From: Proteobacteria bacterium SG_bin9
GTDB lineage: Bacteria > Pseudomonadota > Alphaproteobacteria > Rhizobiales > Xanthobacteraceae
Assembly: GCA_002083525.1 (NCBI GenBank)
Contig: LWDM01000012.1
Coordinates: forward strand, 69,694 to 133,693
DNA length: 64,000 nucleotides
Direction: 5' to 3'
The notes under the pieces were generated by a model. That model was not told where the DNA came from. It made no database searches and saw only the letters and a program-made list of their open reading frames with translations. This document shows positions 46,716 through 57,057 of this stretch, in pieces. Numbering within the stretch: the first letter of the stretch is position 1; each line of letters opens with the position of its first letter. The translations under genes were made by a program, and so were the position numbers.

Positions 46716-48110
46716 ATGTCTGTGCGTGTGTCAGGGCTGGGCCGCCGGGCGGCGTGCGTCGTGGGGCTTGTCTCCGCGATTGCGGTGTCAGGCCCGGCAG
46801 CGGCTGAAAGCCTCAACGAAGCGCTCGTCAAAGCCTATCAGGCGAACCCGCAGTTGAACGCCGAGCGCGCCCGCCAGCGCGCCACCGACGAGAATGTGCC
46901 GCAGGCTCTTTCTGGCTATCGGCCGCAGATCGTCGCCAGCCTTAGCGCCGGATTGCAGGGGGTGCGGAACCTGCTCCCCGACAACACCATCCAGACCGCG
47001 ACGCTGAAGCCCTGGACCATCGGCGCGACGGTCACCCAGACTCTGTTCAACGGCTTCAAGACCGCCAACAGCGTGCGCGTCGCCGAGTTGCAGGTGCGCT
47101 CCGGCCGCGAGGCGTTGCGCAACGTCGGCCAGGGCGTGCTGCTCGACGCCGTCACCGCCTACAGCAACGTGCTGGCCAATCAGGCGCTGGTCGAGGCGCA
47201 GCGCGTCAACGTCAATTTCCTGCGCGAGACGCTCAACATCACCCGCAAGCGGCTCGAAGCCGGTTCGGTGACGCCGACCGACACCGCACAGTCCGAAGCG
47301 CGGCTGAACCGCGGTCTCGCCGATCTCAACGCCGCCGAAGTCGCGCTTGCCATCAGCCAGGCGATCTACACGCAGGTCATCGGTAATCCGCCGGGCCGCC
47401 TGATGCTGGCCGAACCCGTCGATCGTTTTCTTCCGCGCCGCGAGGAGACCAACGACCTCGCGCTGCGAGGTCATCCGGCCGTGCTCGCGGCAGGTTTCGA
47501 TGTCGACGTCGCCACCACCACCATCAGCGTCACCGAGAGCAGCCTGTTTCCGACCGTGACGCTGCAGGGCAACGTCAGCCGCAGCAATGACGGCGACATC
47601 AACCTCGGCACCAAGCGCAACGATCAGGCATCGGTGGTCGGCAAGATCGACGTTCCCATTTACGACGGCGGCCTGGTCGCGGCGCAGACCCGTCAGGCCA
47701 AGGAGCTGGCGAGCCAGAGCCGGCTCGTGTTCGAGCAGGTGCGCGGCCAGACCCGCACGGCAGCGGCAGGCGCGCTCGTCGCTCACGAAGGCGCCAAGGT
47801 CGCGGTTGCGGCCGCCGAGTCCGAAGTGCGCGCTGCCAATGTGGCGCTTCAGGGCGTGCAGCGCGAGGCGCAGGCCGGACAGCGCACCACCGTCGATGTG
47901 CTGAACTCGCAGCAGGATCTGACACAGGCCCGCGCGCGACTGATCAGCGCCCAGCGCGATCGCGTCATCGCCTCCTACACCCTGCTGAGCGCGGTCGGCC
48001 GGCTCGACGTCAAGACGCTCGGCCTCAACACGCCGGACTACCTGCCGGAAGTGCACTACCACCAGGTGCGCGACGCCTGGCACGGCCTGCGCACCCCATC
48101 GGGACAATAA
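46716..48110 (+). CDS. tolC: TolC family outer-membrane efflux channel
   Basis: Outer-membrane trimer that forms the exit duct for RND, MFS or type I secretion systems. The 464 residues begin with a signal peptide (about 8-30, ending AAAESLNEAL) and contain two homologous repeats with long coiled-coil helices (AVTAYSNVLANQALVEAQRVN; DVLNSQQDLTQARARLISAQRD) typical of TolC. I start at ATG 46716; the open frame runs much further upstream but only as antisense to the CoA-transferase gene. The RND pump gene converges on it with a 12-base gap. Confidence 0.93.
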   Translation: MSVRVSGLGRRAACVVGLVSAIAVSGPAAAESLNEALVKAYQANPQLNAERARQRATDENVPQALSGYRPQIVASLSAGLQGVRNLLPDNTIQTATLKPWTIGATVTQTLFNGFKTANSVRVAELQVRSGREALRNVGQGVLLDAVTAYSNVLANQALVEAQRVNVNFLRETLNITRKRLEAGSVTPTDTAQSEARLNRGLADLNAAEVALAISQAIYTQVIGNPPGRLMLAEPVDRFLPRREETNDLALRGHPAVLAAGFDVDVATTTISVTESSLFPTVTLQGNVSRSNDGDINLGTKRNDQASVVGKIDVPIYDGGLVAAQTRQAKELASQSRLVFEQVRGQTRTAAAGALVAHEGAKVAVAAAESEVRAANVALQGVQREAQAGQRTTVDVLNSQQDLTQARARLISAQRDRVIASYTLLSAVGRLDVKTLGLNTPDYLPEVHYHQVRDAWHGLRTPSGQ

Positions 48111-48122
48111 GCAAAAGCCTGA

Positions 48123-51100
48123 TCAGCGCGCCGTCTTGCGGCGGGAGAACAGCGCGATCAGCACCGGCAGCGTGATCAGGATCATGATCGGCGCGAACAG
48201 CATCCCGGTAACGACCACCACCGCCAGCGGCTTCTGCACCTGCGATCCAATGCCCGACGACAGTGCCGCCGGCAACAACCCGATGCCGGCGACCACGCAG
48301 GTCATCAGCACCGGCCGCATCTGCAATTCGCCGGCGCGGATCACCGCGGTGACGCGGTTGATGCCCTGCGCGATCAGCTGATTGTACTGGGTGATGATGA
48401 TGATGCCGTCCATGACGGCAATACCGAACAGCGCGATGAAACCGATGGCGGCCGAGACGCTGAACGGAATCCCGGTGATCAGAAGTCCTGCGACGCCGCC
48501 GATGATCGCCATCGGGATCACGCTCATCGCAAGCAGCGTGTCGCGCGCCGAGCCGAAGTTGAAGAACAGAAGTCCCGCGATCAGCGCGAGGCTGATCGGC
48601 ACGACAATCGACAGGCGGCGGATTGCGTCCTGCAGGTTGCCGAATTCGCCGACCCATTCGGCGCGCGATCCGGGCGGCAACGGCACCTGCGCCGCGACCT
48701 TGGCCTGCGCCTCGGCGATGGCGCTGCCGAGGTCACGCTCGCGCACCGAGAACTTGATCGGCAGGTAGCGCTCCTGCTGCTCGCGATAGATGTAGGCCGC
48801 GCCGGACACGAGCTTGATGGTCGCGACTTCGCTCAGCGGAATTTGCGTGATGCCGTTCGCACCCTGCACGCCGATGCGCAGGTTCTGGATAGCCTCGGCG
48901 CTGCGGCGATATTCCGGCGCAAGGCGCACGATAATCGGGAAGCGCCGGTCGCTGCCGGGCTCATACAGATCGCCGGCGCTGTCGCCGCCGACGGCGATGC
49001 GCAGCGTTGCGTTGATGTCGCCCGGCGAGAGGCCATAGCGCGCCGCGCGCGCGCGATCGATGTCGATCTGGATCGTCGGCTGGCCGAGCGAGGTGAACAC
49101 GGCCAAGTCGGTGACGCCCTGCACCGTCGACAGCACCGCCTTGATCTTGTTGGCGGTGTTGGTGAGTTCGGTCAGATCGTTGCCGTAGAGCTTGATCGAG
49201 TTCTCGCCCTTCACGCCCGACACGGCTTCGGCGACGTTGTCCTGCAGATACTGCGAGAAGTTGAACTCGACGCCGGTGAACTTTTCCTGCAACTCCTTGA
49301 GGAGCCGCGCGGTCAGGTCGTCCTTGTCCTTCGAGCCCGGCCACTGGCTGACCGGCTTCAGCGGCGCGAAGAATTCCGCGTTGAACACGCCGGCCGCGTC
49401 GGTGCCGTCGTCGGGACGGCCGTGCTGCGACACCACCGACTCGACCTCGGGCTGCTGCCGGATGAGTTTGCGCATCTCGTTGACGTACGCGTTGCCGGTT
49501 TCGAGCGAGATGGTCGACGGCAAGGTGGCGCGGATCCAGAGGTTGCCCTCTTCCAGCTTCGGCAGGAATTCGAGACCCAGCAGACGCGAAGCAAGCACCG
49601 TCAACAGCAACAGCATTGCGGCCGCAGCGATAACCGCGCCCTTGCTGCGCACAGCCCAGACCAGAACCGGCCGGTACAGGCCGTGCAGGAAGTGAACGAT
49701 CCGCGTTTCGGTTTCCTTGATGTGCACCGGGAGGATGATGGCGCTGAGCGCGGGCGTCACGGTGAAGGTGGCGAGCAGACCGCCGGCCAGCGCATAGGCA
49801 TAGGTGCGCGCCATCGGGCCGAAGATGTTGCCTTCGACGCCGGTCAGCGTGAACAGCGGCAGAAACGCCGCGACGATAATCGTCGCCGCGAAGAAAATGG
49901 ACCGCGCCACGTCCGCGGATGCGTCGAGGATTGCATGGCTCTTCATGCCGAAGACGAACTTGGCCGGCATCGACCGTTCCTGCTCCGGCGTCAGTTCCTT
50001 GTTGCGCGAGAGCCGCCGGAAAATCGCCTCGACCATGATGACGGTGCCGTCGACGATCAACCCGAAGTCGATCGCGCCGACGGACAACAGGTTCGCGGAC
50101 TCGCCGCGGATCACCAGAATGATGACGGCAAAGAACAGCGCGAACGGAATCGTCGCGCCGACGATGATGGCGCTGCGCAGGTCGCCGAGAAACAGCCACT
50201 GCAGGAACACGATCAGCAGGATGCCGATCACCATGTTCTCGAGCACGGTCTTGGTCGTCGTCTCGATCAGGTCCTTGCGGTCGTAGATGCGCTCGATCTT
50301 CACCCCGGGCGGCAGGATGCTGGAGCTGTTGATCTGCCGGATCACGGTCTCGACGCGCGCCAGCGTCGGCGAACTCTGCTCGCCACGGCGCATCAGCACG
50401 ATACCCTGCACGATGTCGTCGTCGGAATCCTTGCCGGCAATGCCGAGACGCGGCTTCTCGCCAACCGCGACCTGCGCCACGTCCTTCACGAGCACCGGAT
50501 TGCCGCTCGTCTGCGACACCATGGTGTTGGCGAGGTCCTCGATCGAACGGATCAGGCCGACACCGCGCACCACCGCCGACTGCTGGCCGATGTTGATGGT
50601 GTTGCCGCCGACGTTGATGTTGGCGTTGCCGACCGACTGCAGCAGCTGCGGCAGGGTCAGGCCATGCGCGGTGAGCTTGTTGAGATCGACCTGAAGTTCG
50701 TAGGTCTTGGTCTTGCCGCCCCACCCCGTCACGTCGATCACGCCGGGAATGGCGCGGAAGCGGCGCTGCAACACCCAGTCCTGCAGCGTCTTGAGATCCT
50801 GCACGCTGTAGTTCGGCGGGCCGACCAGCTTGTAGCGATAGATTTCACCGACGGGACTTAACGGCGAGATGGTCGGCTGCGCGTTGCCGGGCAGCGGCGC
50901 CAGCTGCGCGAGGCGATTGAGCACCTGCTGCAGCGCTTCGTCGTAGGTGTAATCGAACGAGAACTGCAGTTTGACGTCGGAGAGGCCGTAGAGCGAGATG
51001 GTGCGGATGGTGCGCACGTTCTTGATGCCGGCGACCTGCGTCTCGATCGGGATGGTGATGTAGCGCTCGATCTCCTCAGCCGAAAGGCCCGGGCTCTGGG

Positions 51101-51251
51101 TCACGATGTCGACCATCGGCGCGGTCGGATCGGGATAGGCCTCGATGTTGAGCTGCCGGAACGCGAGCAGACCGCCGACCAGCATGGCGACAAACAGTCC
51201 GACCATCAGGTATCGGCGATTGACCGCGATGGCGACGAGACGATTGATCAA
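48123..51251 (-). CDS. RND efflux pump, heavy-metal (HME/CzcA-CusA) type
   Basis: Inner-membrane RND transporter of 1042 residues with the twelve-TM, two-large-loop layout. The motif AIDFGLIVDGTVIMVEAIFRRL in TM4 with its aspartate is typical of the HME branch that exports divalent or monovalent metal cations. Other marks are AYPDPTAPMVDIVTQSPGLSAEEIER at the N-terminus and GIAVMDGIIIITQYNQ in the second half. It is downstream of its adaptor gene (27-base gap), with no linked metal regulator, so the substrate is not settled. Confidence 0.93.
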   Translation of the reverse strand: MINRLVAIAVNRRYLMVGLFVAMLVGGLLAFRQLNIEAYPDPTAPMVDIVTQSPGLSAEEIERYITIPIETQVAGIKNVRTIRTISLYGLSDVKLQFSFDYTYDEALQQVLNRLAQLAPLPGNAQPTISPLSPVGEIYRYKLVGPPNYSVQDLKTLQDWVLQRRFRAIPGVIDVTGWGGKTKTYELQVDLNKLTAHGLTLPQLLQSVGNANINVGGNTINIGQQSAVVRGVGLIRSIEDLANTMVSQTSGNPVLVKDVAQVAVGEKPRLGIAGKDSDDDIVQGIVLMRRGEQSSPTLARVETVIRQINSSSILPPGVKIERIYDRKDLIETTTKTVLENMVIGILLIVFLQWLFLGDLRSAIIVGATIPFALFFAVIILVIRGESANLLSVGAIDFGLIVDGTVIMVEAIFRRLSRNKELTPEQERSMPAKFVFGMKSHAILDASADVARSIFFAATIIVAAFLPLFTLTGVEGNIFGPMARTYAYALAGGLLATFTVTPALSAIILPVHIKETETRIVHFLHGLYRPVLVWAVRSKGAVIAAAAMLLLLTVLASRLLGLEFLPKLEEGNLWIRATLPSTISLETGNAYVNEMRKLIRQQPEVESVVSQHGRPDDGTDAAGVFNAEFFAPLKPVSQWPGSKDKDDLTARLLKELQEKFTGVEFNFSQYLQDNVAEAVSGVKGENSIKLYGNDLTELTNTANKIKAVLSTVQGVTDLAVFTSLGQPTIQIDIDRARAARYGLSPGDINATLRIAVGGDSAGDLYEPGSDRRFPIIVRLAPEYRRSAEAIQNLRIGVQGANGITQIPLSEVATIKLVSGAAYIYREQQERYLPIKFSVRERDLGSAIAEAQAKVAAQVPLPPGSRAEWVGEFGNLQDAIRRLSIVVPISLALIAGLLFFNFGSARDTLLAMSVIPMAIIGGVAGLLITGIPFSVSAAIGFIALFGIAVMDGIIIITQYNQLIAQGINRVTAVIRAGELQMRPVLMTCVVAGIGLLPAALSSGIGSQVQKPLAVVVVTGMLFAPIMILITLPVLIALFSRRKTAR

Positions 51252-51278
51252 GACGCTGGCTTTCGATGATGCGGCAGC

Positions 51279-52508
51279 TTAGCTGCCCGATGCCGCCCGA
51301 TCGATGAACAGGCTGCCTCTGGTCACGATCTTCTCGCGCTTGTCGAGGTTACCCAGCACTTCGACCAGATCGCCGTTGGAAAGACCGGTCCTGATCCGGC
51401 GCAGTTCGATGGTCTTATCCTCGTGAACGACCCAGACCCGCACCTGATCGCCTTCGTAAATCAGGGCCTGCTTCGGAACGCCGACGGTCAGGCTGTCGCA
51501 ACCGGCGTAGATCGTGACGTTGGCAAACATTTCCGGCTTCAGCGCGCGGTCGGAATTATCGACGGTGGCGCGGACCAGAAGCCGCCTCGTCGCCGGATCG
51601 ATCGCCGCTGCGACATAGTTGATGCGGCCGCCGATCTTGCGTCCGGGCAGCGCCAGCACGTCGAATTTGAGATCCTGCCCGACTTCGATCGACGCTGTCT
51701 CGCTCTCGCGCACGAAAGCGGTGAGCCAGACCGACGACAGATCGCCGATCACGAACACCGGATCGTTGGTATTGGCGCTGATGTACTGGCCGGGTCCGAC
51801 CTTGCGCTGAACCACGGTGCCGGCGATCGGCGCGTACACGGTGGTTTCCGGATTGATGGCGCCGCTCTGCTGGAAGCTCGCGACCGCGTCGTCGTTGAAG
51901 CCGAGAATCTTCAGCTTGTTGCGCGCGGCCAGCAGCGCGGTCTCGCTGGCGCGCATGTCGTTCTGCGCGGTAATCAACGCCGCCTGCGCCTGCTCGTAAT
52001 CTTTCAGCGGCGCGGCCTTGCCCTCGTAGAGATCGCGGGCACGCTTGTCGCCGACCTTGGCGAGATCGAGCTGCGACTTCGCCTTGTTGACGGCGGCCAT
52101 CGCCGCCATGAAATCGTTCTGCGCCTGCACCGTGTCGGTGGCTTCGATCACGAACAGCGGCTGGCCCTGCGTGACCTGATCGCCCGGGCGCGCCAGCAAC
52201 CGCGTGACGCGGCCGACATACGGCGAGTACACCGGCGTGGCGCGATCCTCATCGACCGCGATCTTTCCTTCGGTCGTGCGCTCGGCGCAAAATACCTTTT
52301 CACTGACGCTTTCGACGCTGACACTTGCCCATTCGGACGCCGAGGGCGTGTAGCGCATCTGCGCCCGGCGCTGGCTCGACACCTCGGACGGCGTGGCGTG
52401 CGGTTTGGCGAGAAGCTGGAAGCCCGCAATCGCCCCGACCGCAAGCACGACAAAGGCCGCGCCGAACAGGAGCGTTTGACGTTTCGCGGACGAACGAAGC
52501 TTCAGCAT
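51279..52508 (-). CDS. RND periplasmic adaptor (membrane fusion protein)
   Basis: Periplasmic adaptor linking the RND pump to TolC. The 409 residues have an N-terminal membrane anchor (about 12-34), a lipoyl-type domain in two halves (VYSPYVGRVTRLLARPGDQVTQGQPLFVI and VYAPIAGTVVQRKVGPGQYIS), an alpha-helical hairpin (about 120-200), and a beta-barrel. CusB/CzcB family. ATG 52508 follows AGAAGG; an in-frame GTG at 52523 is less likely. It forms a two-gene operon with the pump. Confidence 0.92.
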   Translation of the reverse strand: MLKLRSSAKRQTLLFGAAFVVLAVGAIAGFQLLAKPHATPSEVSSQRRAQMRYTPSASEWASVSVESVSEKVFCAERTTEGKIAVDEDRATPVYSPYVGRVTRLLARPGDQVTQGQPLFVIEATDTVQAQNDFMAAMAAVNKAKSQLDLAKVGDKRARDLYEGKAAPLKDYEQAQAALITAQNDMRASETALLAARNKLKILGFNDDAVASFQQSGAINPETTVYAPIAGTVVQRKVGPGQYISANTNDPVFVIGDLSSVWLTAFVRESETASIEVGQDLKFDVLALPGRKIGGRINYVAAAIDPATRRLLVRATVDNSDRALKPEMFANVTIYAGCDSLTVGVPKQALIYEGDQVRVWVVHEDKTIELRRIRTGLSNGDLVEVLGNLDKREKIVTRGSLFIDRAASGS

Positions 52509-52619
52509 CGGCAGCCTTCTCACCGGCAGGGAACTGCCTGCAGCGTATTGACGCTAATAGTGCCCTTTGTATGCCAATGACAAATGAAAAAGAAAAAATG
52601 TCGGCCAATTACCAACCAA

Positions 52620-54011
52620 TTACGTCGGCCAAACCGCCGGATGGTTACCAAGTGGCACGGCGGGGCGGGTCCAGGCGGCTGGCGTTACCGTCAGCCGCGC
52701 CGAATGCCGCACTGCACGCAAAGTTCCGAACCCGGACGCCTCCTCTCCCATGAAGGGCGCCACGGCATCTTTTTCCGGCTCCGGCGTCGATAGTCCGCCG
52801 TCGACCCTGCCCAATCCCCACAGCCAGTGACCGGTGCGCGCCAGCGACACCCGCACAAGCCAACTGCCGCCCTCTTTCGCCTGCCTGAGCCGGCCCATCA
52901 TCGCGCCGAACGCCATCAGGTATCCGGTGGCGTGATCGAGCACCTGCATCGGCAGTTCCTTCGGGCCTTCGACGCCCGCCGCCTCGCCCTCGGCATGGTT
53001 GAAGCCGGTCGATGTCTGCACCAGTGAGTCGAACCCGCGCCGGTTCGCCCATGGACCGGCATGCCCGTACGCGGAGAGCGAAACGCAGACGATGCCCGGA
53101 TTGATCCGTGCGGCGTCTTCTGGCCCGAAGCCGTGCGCCGCGAGCGACTGCGGACGATAGCCCTGCGAAAAGACATCGGCGGTCGACAAGAGCGACGTGA
53201 ACGTCGCTTTGCCTTCCGCGCTCGAGAGATCGACGAACGACGAAAGCTTGCCGCGCCCCGTGTCGATCACGAGCCAGGGGATCGACGGCAACGCCGGATG
53301 CGACACCAGCATCACGTCGGCGCCATGCGCGGCGAGCGTGCGGCCCGCCACTGGTCCCGCAATGACCCGCGACAGATCGAGCACGCGCAGACCCGCGAGC
53401 GGACGATCGCCTTGCGGCCATGGCCGCGGCGGCGCGTCGCCGATCTTCTCGAAAGTGATCAACGGCGTCGTGATCAGCGCCTTCGCATGTTCGGTCGCGA
53501 GCCATTCGTCGCGCGTGCGCATCAGCGAGACGACGCAACCGCCGTCATAGGCAGCGGTTTCGAAATCCTCGCCGCGCCAGCCCATCAGTGCGTCCTGCAC
53601 GCTGTCACGCGTGGCCTCGCATTTTAGAACCTTGCAGACGTTATCGCGATGGAGCGGAAAGTTCGTGTGCAAGCGGACGAAGCGCGCATCGCCGGTCCGG
53701 TAGACACCGGCGATCGCATCCCATGCGGGTGGCGGCGGCTTGTCGTCGACACGCAGATAGCGCTCGCTGCGGCACTCGATCGCCGCATGCAGCATGTCGA
53801 CGCCGACGCTTTGCTCCTGACCGCTGCGCGCTTTCCAGATCGTGGCTGCCGCGAGGCCCGCGGCGGCGATGCTCGCCTGCGCCGCCGCATCGACCCGGAA
53901 CGAGGACGGTAACACCGGCTCGCTGCCGGTCAACGTCACCGCGGCAAGATCGGCGGCGGTGCCGCCGGCACCGGTCCACAGGTCAGACAGAATGTCGCGT
54001 GGCGACTGCAT
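52620..54011 (-). CDS. Family III (CaiB/BaiF) CoA-transferase
   Basis: A 463-residue CoA-transferase of family III. Family marks are PLAGLRVLDLSRVIAGPVAGRTLAAHGADV (about 201-230) and INPGIVCVSLSAYGHAGPWANRRGFDSLVQTSTGF; the catalytic Asp should lie between the two, but I cannot place it with certainty. An N-terminal extension (about 1-195) looks like a second, partly degraded CaiB-type module. Its ATG overlaps the stop of the M20 amidohydrolase gene (TGATG), so the two are translationally coupled. Substrate unknown. Confidence 0.85.
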   Translation of the reverse strand: MQSPRDILSDLWTGAGGTAADLAAVTLTGSEPVLPSSFRVDAAAQASIAAAGLAAATIWKARSGQEQSVGVDMLHAAIECRSERYLRVDDKPPPPAWDAIAGVYRTGDARFVRLHTNFPLHRDNVCKVLKCEATRDSVQDALMGWRGEDFETAAYDGGCVVSLMRTRDEWLATEHAKALITTPLITFEKIGDAPPRPWPQGDRPLAGLRVLDLSRVIAGPVAGRTLAAHGADVMLVSHPALPSIPWLVIDTGRGKLSSFVDLSSAEGKATFTSLLSTADVFSQGYRPQSLAAHGFGPEDAARINPGIVCVSLSAYGHAGPWANRRGFDSLVQTSTGFNHAEGEAAGVEGPKELPMQVLDHATGYLMAFGAMMGRLRQAKEGGSWLVRVSLARTGHWLWGLGRVDGGLSTPEPEKDAVAPFMGEEASGFGTLRAVRHSARLTVTPAAWTRPAVPLGNHPAVWPT

Positions 54012-55186
54012 CACGCCGCCAGCGTGGTCTCGACCAGCTTGATCCAGTACGACGTGCCGTAGACGATCGCGTCGTCGTTGAAATTGTACGCCGGGTTATG
54101 CAGACCCGCGCTGTTGCCGTTGCCGATGAAGATGTACGCGCCCGGCCGCTTCTCCAGCATGTAGGCGAAATCTTCTGCGCCCATCATCGGCGGGATGTCG
54201 GCGTTGACGTTGACGGCGCCGGCCACATCCATCGCCACGCGTGCGGCGAAGTCGGTTTCCGCGTTGTGGTTGACCAGCACCGGATAGCCGCGCGTGTAGC
54301 GCAGATCGATCTTCGCGCCGCTCAGCTGCGCGACGCCCGCCGCGACCTCCTGCATGCGCTTCTCGACGAAATCGCGCATCGAGGCCTTTAGCGTGCGCAC
54401 CGTGCCTTCCAATTCCGCCGTCTGCGGAATCACGTTCATGGCGGTGCCGGCGTGGAACATGCAGATCGAGATGACCGCCGACTCCACCGGATCGGCGTTG
54501 CGCGAGACGATCTGCTGGAACGCCGTGATCAGTTGCGCACCGGCGAGCACCGGATCGATGCCGGTGTGCGGCCGCGCCGCGTGCGCGCCGACACCTTCGA
54601 TCCTGATCTTGATGTGATCGGTCGACGCCATGATCGAGCCCGGCCGGATGCCGAAGGTGCCGATGTCCATGCCCGGGCCGTTATGCATGCCGTAGACCTG
54701 TTCGATCTTGAAGCGCTCCATCAATCCGTCGCGGATCATCGCAGCCGCCCCCGCGCCGCCCTCTTCCGCCGGCTGGAAGATGACGACCGCGTCGCCCGCG
54801 AAGTTGCGCGTCTCGGCGAGATAGCGCGCGGCGCCGAGCAGCATCGCGGTATGGCCGTCGTGACCGCAGGCGTGCATCTTGCCCGGCGTCTTCGACTTGT
54901 ACGGCAGATCGTTTTCTTCCTCGATCGGCAGCGCGTCCATGTCCGCACGCAGGCCGACGACCTTGACGCCGCCGCCGCTCGCCGGCCGCTTGCCTTTGAT
55001 CACGCCGACGACGCCGGTGCGGCCGATGCCGGTCACCACCTCGTCGCAGCCGAACTCGCGCAGCCGGTCCGCCACGAACCCCGCTGTGCGATGCACGTCG
55101 TATTGCAGCTCCGGATGCGCATGGATGTCATGGCGCCAGCCCATGATTTCGGGTTGCAGGTCGGCGACGCGGTTGACGATCGGCAT
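54011..55186 (-). CDS. M20 family amidohydrolase (hippurate hydrolase-like)
   Basis: A 391-residue metal-dependent amidohydrolase that splits N-acyl amino acids or similar amides. Metal motifs are RHDIHAHPEL, MHACGHDGHTAML (Cys, His and Asp ligands), the catalytic IFQPAEEGGAGA and GMHNGPGM. The dimerisation domain lies near residues 180-300. ATG 55186 follows AGGAG; the longer open frame upstream is antisense to the GMC gene. It overlaps the CoA-transferase start, forming a two-gene unit. Confidence 0.94.
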   Translation of the reverse strand: MPIVNRVADLQPEIMGWRHDIHAHPELQYDVHRTAGFVADRLREFGCDEVVTGIGRTGVVGVIKGKRPASGGGVKVVGLRADMDALPIEEENDLPYKSKTPGKMHACGHDGHTAMLLGAARYLAETRNFAGDAVVIFQPAEEGGAGAAAMIRDGLMERFKIEQVYGMHNGPGMDIGTFGIRPGSIMASTDHIKIRIEGVGAHAARPHTGIDPVLAGAQLITAFQQIVSRNADPVESAVISICMFHAGTAMNVIPQTAELEGTVRTLKASMRDFVEKRMQEVAAGVAQLSGAKIDLRYTRGYPVLVNHNAETDFAARVAMDVAGAVNVNADIPPMMGAEDFAYMLEKRPGAYIFIGNGNSAGLHNPAYNFNDDAIVYGTSYWIKLVETTLAA

Positions 55187-55426
55187 GGACAGCACTCCTG
55201 ACTTTGCGCTCTTGACGGGCTCTTGGCGGCGCACATGAACGATGCCACAGGACCGATTCCGCTCGCAAGGCGGCCCGCAGATGAGAAAGCGATCACATCT
55301 TGGAGCGTCTTGAGCCCGTTCTGGAATTTTTGCAAAACCGGTGCGCATCCGGCAGGCTTCGGTCTGCCGCAAAAGGTAGCTACGTTGGTTGCCACAAATA
55401 AGACGGCGATCGGGGAAACGGCGGGA

Positions 55427-57046
55427 ATGGCGACGCGGATCGAGGGCGATTTCGACTACATCATTGCCGGCGCCGGTACCGCCGGGTGCATCGTCGCCAA
55501 TCGGCTGTCGGCCGATCCGACCAAGCGCGTGCTGCTGCTGGAAGCCGGCGGCAACGACAACTGGATCTGGTTTCACATTCCGGTCGGCTACCTGTTCGCC
55601 ATCGGCAATCCGCGCTCGGACTGGATGTTCCGCACCGAGGCCGAAGCCGGCCTCAACGGCCGTTCGCTCGCCTATCCGCGTGGCAAGGTGATCGGCGGCT
55701 GCTCGGCGATCAACGCCATGATTTCGATGCGCGGCCAAGCCGCCGATTACGATCACTGGCGTCAGCTTGGCTTGAGCGGCTGGAGCTGGAACGACGTCAA
55801 ACCGGCATTCCTCAAACTCGAAGACCATTTCATGGGCGCGAGCGAGCACCACGGTGTCGGCGGCGGCTGGCGCATCGAGGCGCCGCGGCTCTCCTGGAAG
55901 GTGCTGGACGCGGTCGCGGACGCCGCCGCCGAGATGGGCATCGCGCGCACCAACGATTTCAACACCGGCGACAACGAGGGCATCGGCTACTTCCACGTCA
56001 ACCAGCGGCGCGGCCGCCGCTGGTCGTCGGCGCGCGGCTTCCTCAAGCCCGTCCTGTCGCGGCCGAACCTCAAACTCGAAACCGACGCCCTGATCGACCG
56101 GCTGATCATCGAGAACGGCAAGGCCGTCGGCGTCCGCTTCTCGCGCAACGGCGAAGCGTTCGAAGCGCGCACGCGCGGCGAAGTCATTCTCTGCTCCGGC
56201 TCCATCGGCTCGGTGCAGGTCATGCAGCGCTCCGGCATCGGCCCCGCCGAATGGCTGCAGCCGCTCGGCATCACACCGGTGCTCGACCGTCCGGGGGTCG
56301 GCCGCAATCTGCAGGACCATCTGCAGCAGCGCGCGATCTTCAAGGTCTCCGGCGTGAAGACGCTGAATGAGACCTACTGGTCGCTCTGGAAACGCGGCAT
56401 GATGGGCGTCGACTATGCGCTGCGCCGCCGCGGCCCGCTGACCATGGCGCCGTCGCAGCTCGGCATCTTCACCCGCTCCGATCCGCACCGCGAGCGCGCC
56501 AACATCCAGTTTCATGTGCAGCCGCTCTCGCTGGACAAGTTCGGCGATCCGCTGCATCGCTTTCCTGCGATCACGATCTCAGCCTGCAATCTGCGGCCGA
56601 CCTCGCGCGGCGTGGTGCAGATCACCGATGCGAAGCCTGAGAAAGCGCCGCGCATCGCGCCGAACTATCTCCACACCGACGAAGACCGCCTCGTCGCGGC
56701 CGATGCCATCCGCGTCACGCGAAAACTCATGAAGCAGCCGGCGCTCGCCGGCTACCGGCCGGAGGAATATCTCCCCGGGCCCAGCGTCGGCGATGACGAT
56801 GCGTCGCTCGCAAAAGCCGCCGGCGACATCGGCACGACGATCTTCCACCCCGTCGGCACCGCGAAGATGGGCGCATCGACCGACCCGGCCGCGGTCGTCG
56901 ACGAGCGCTTGCGCGTGCACGGCATCGGCGGATTGCGCGTGATCGATGCGTCGGTGATGCCGACGATCACCTCCGGCAACACCAACACGCCGACTGCGAT
57001 GATCGCTGAAAAGGGTTCGGCGATGGTGATCGCCGACGCGCGCTAG
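55427..57046 (+). CDS. GMC family FAD-dependent oxidoreductase
   Basis: Oxidises an alcohol group with FAD, like choline dehydrogenase, alcohol or glucose oxidases. The 539 residues start with the FAD-binding GDFDYIIAGAGTAGCIVANRL, carry the GMC signature YPRGKVIGGCSAINAMISMRG, and end with FHPVGTAKMG (active-site His) and the second signature VIDASVMPTITSGNTNTPT. ATG at 55427 gives a standard N-terminus; the open frame upstream to 55223 has no support. Substrate unknown. It is divergent from the M20 gene and converges on the cyclase gene with an 11-base gap. Confidence 0.93.
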   Translation: MATRIEGDFDYIIAGAGTAGCIVANRLSADPTKRVLLLEAGGNDNWIWFHIPVGYLFAIGNPRSDWMFRTEAEAGLNGRSLAYPRGKVIGGCSAINAMISMRGQAADYDHWRQLGLSGWSWNDVKPAFLKLEDHFMGASEHHGVGGGWRIEAPRLSWKVLDAVADAAAEMGIARTNDFNTGDNEGIGYFHVNQRRGRRWSSARGFLKPVLSRPNLKLETDALIDRLIIENGKAVGVRFSRNGEAFEARTRGEVILCSGSIGSVQVMQRSGIGPAEWLQPLGITPVLDRPGVGRNLQDHLQQRAIFKVSGVKTLNETYWSLWKRGMMGVDYALRRRGPLTMAPSQLGIFTRSDPHRERANIQFHVQPLSLDKFGDPLHRFPAITISACNLRPTSRGVVQITDAKPEKAPRIAPNYLHTDEDRLVAADAIRVTRKLMKQPALAGYRPEEYLPGPSVGDDDASLAKAAGDIGTTIFHPVGTAKMGASTDPAAVVDERLRVHGIGGLRVIDASVMPTITSGNTNTPTAMIAEKGSAMVIADAR

Positions 57047-57057
57047 GACATGATCCG

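Noticed and set aside
48843..50861. 672-codon plus-strand frame opposite the RND pump
   Set aside because: Shadow of the RND gene; His/Arg/Asp-rich composition without domains.
55187..56557. Possible N-terminal extension of the M20 amidohydrolase
   Set aside because: It is antisense to the GMC oxidoreductase; the M20 family start with AGGAG is at 55186.
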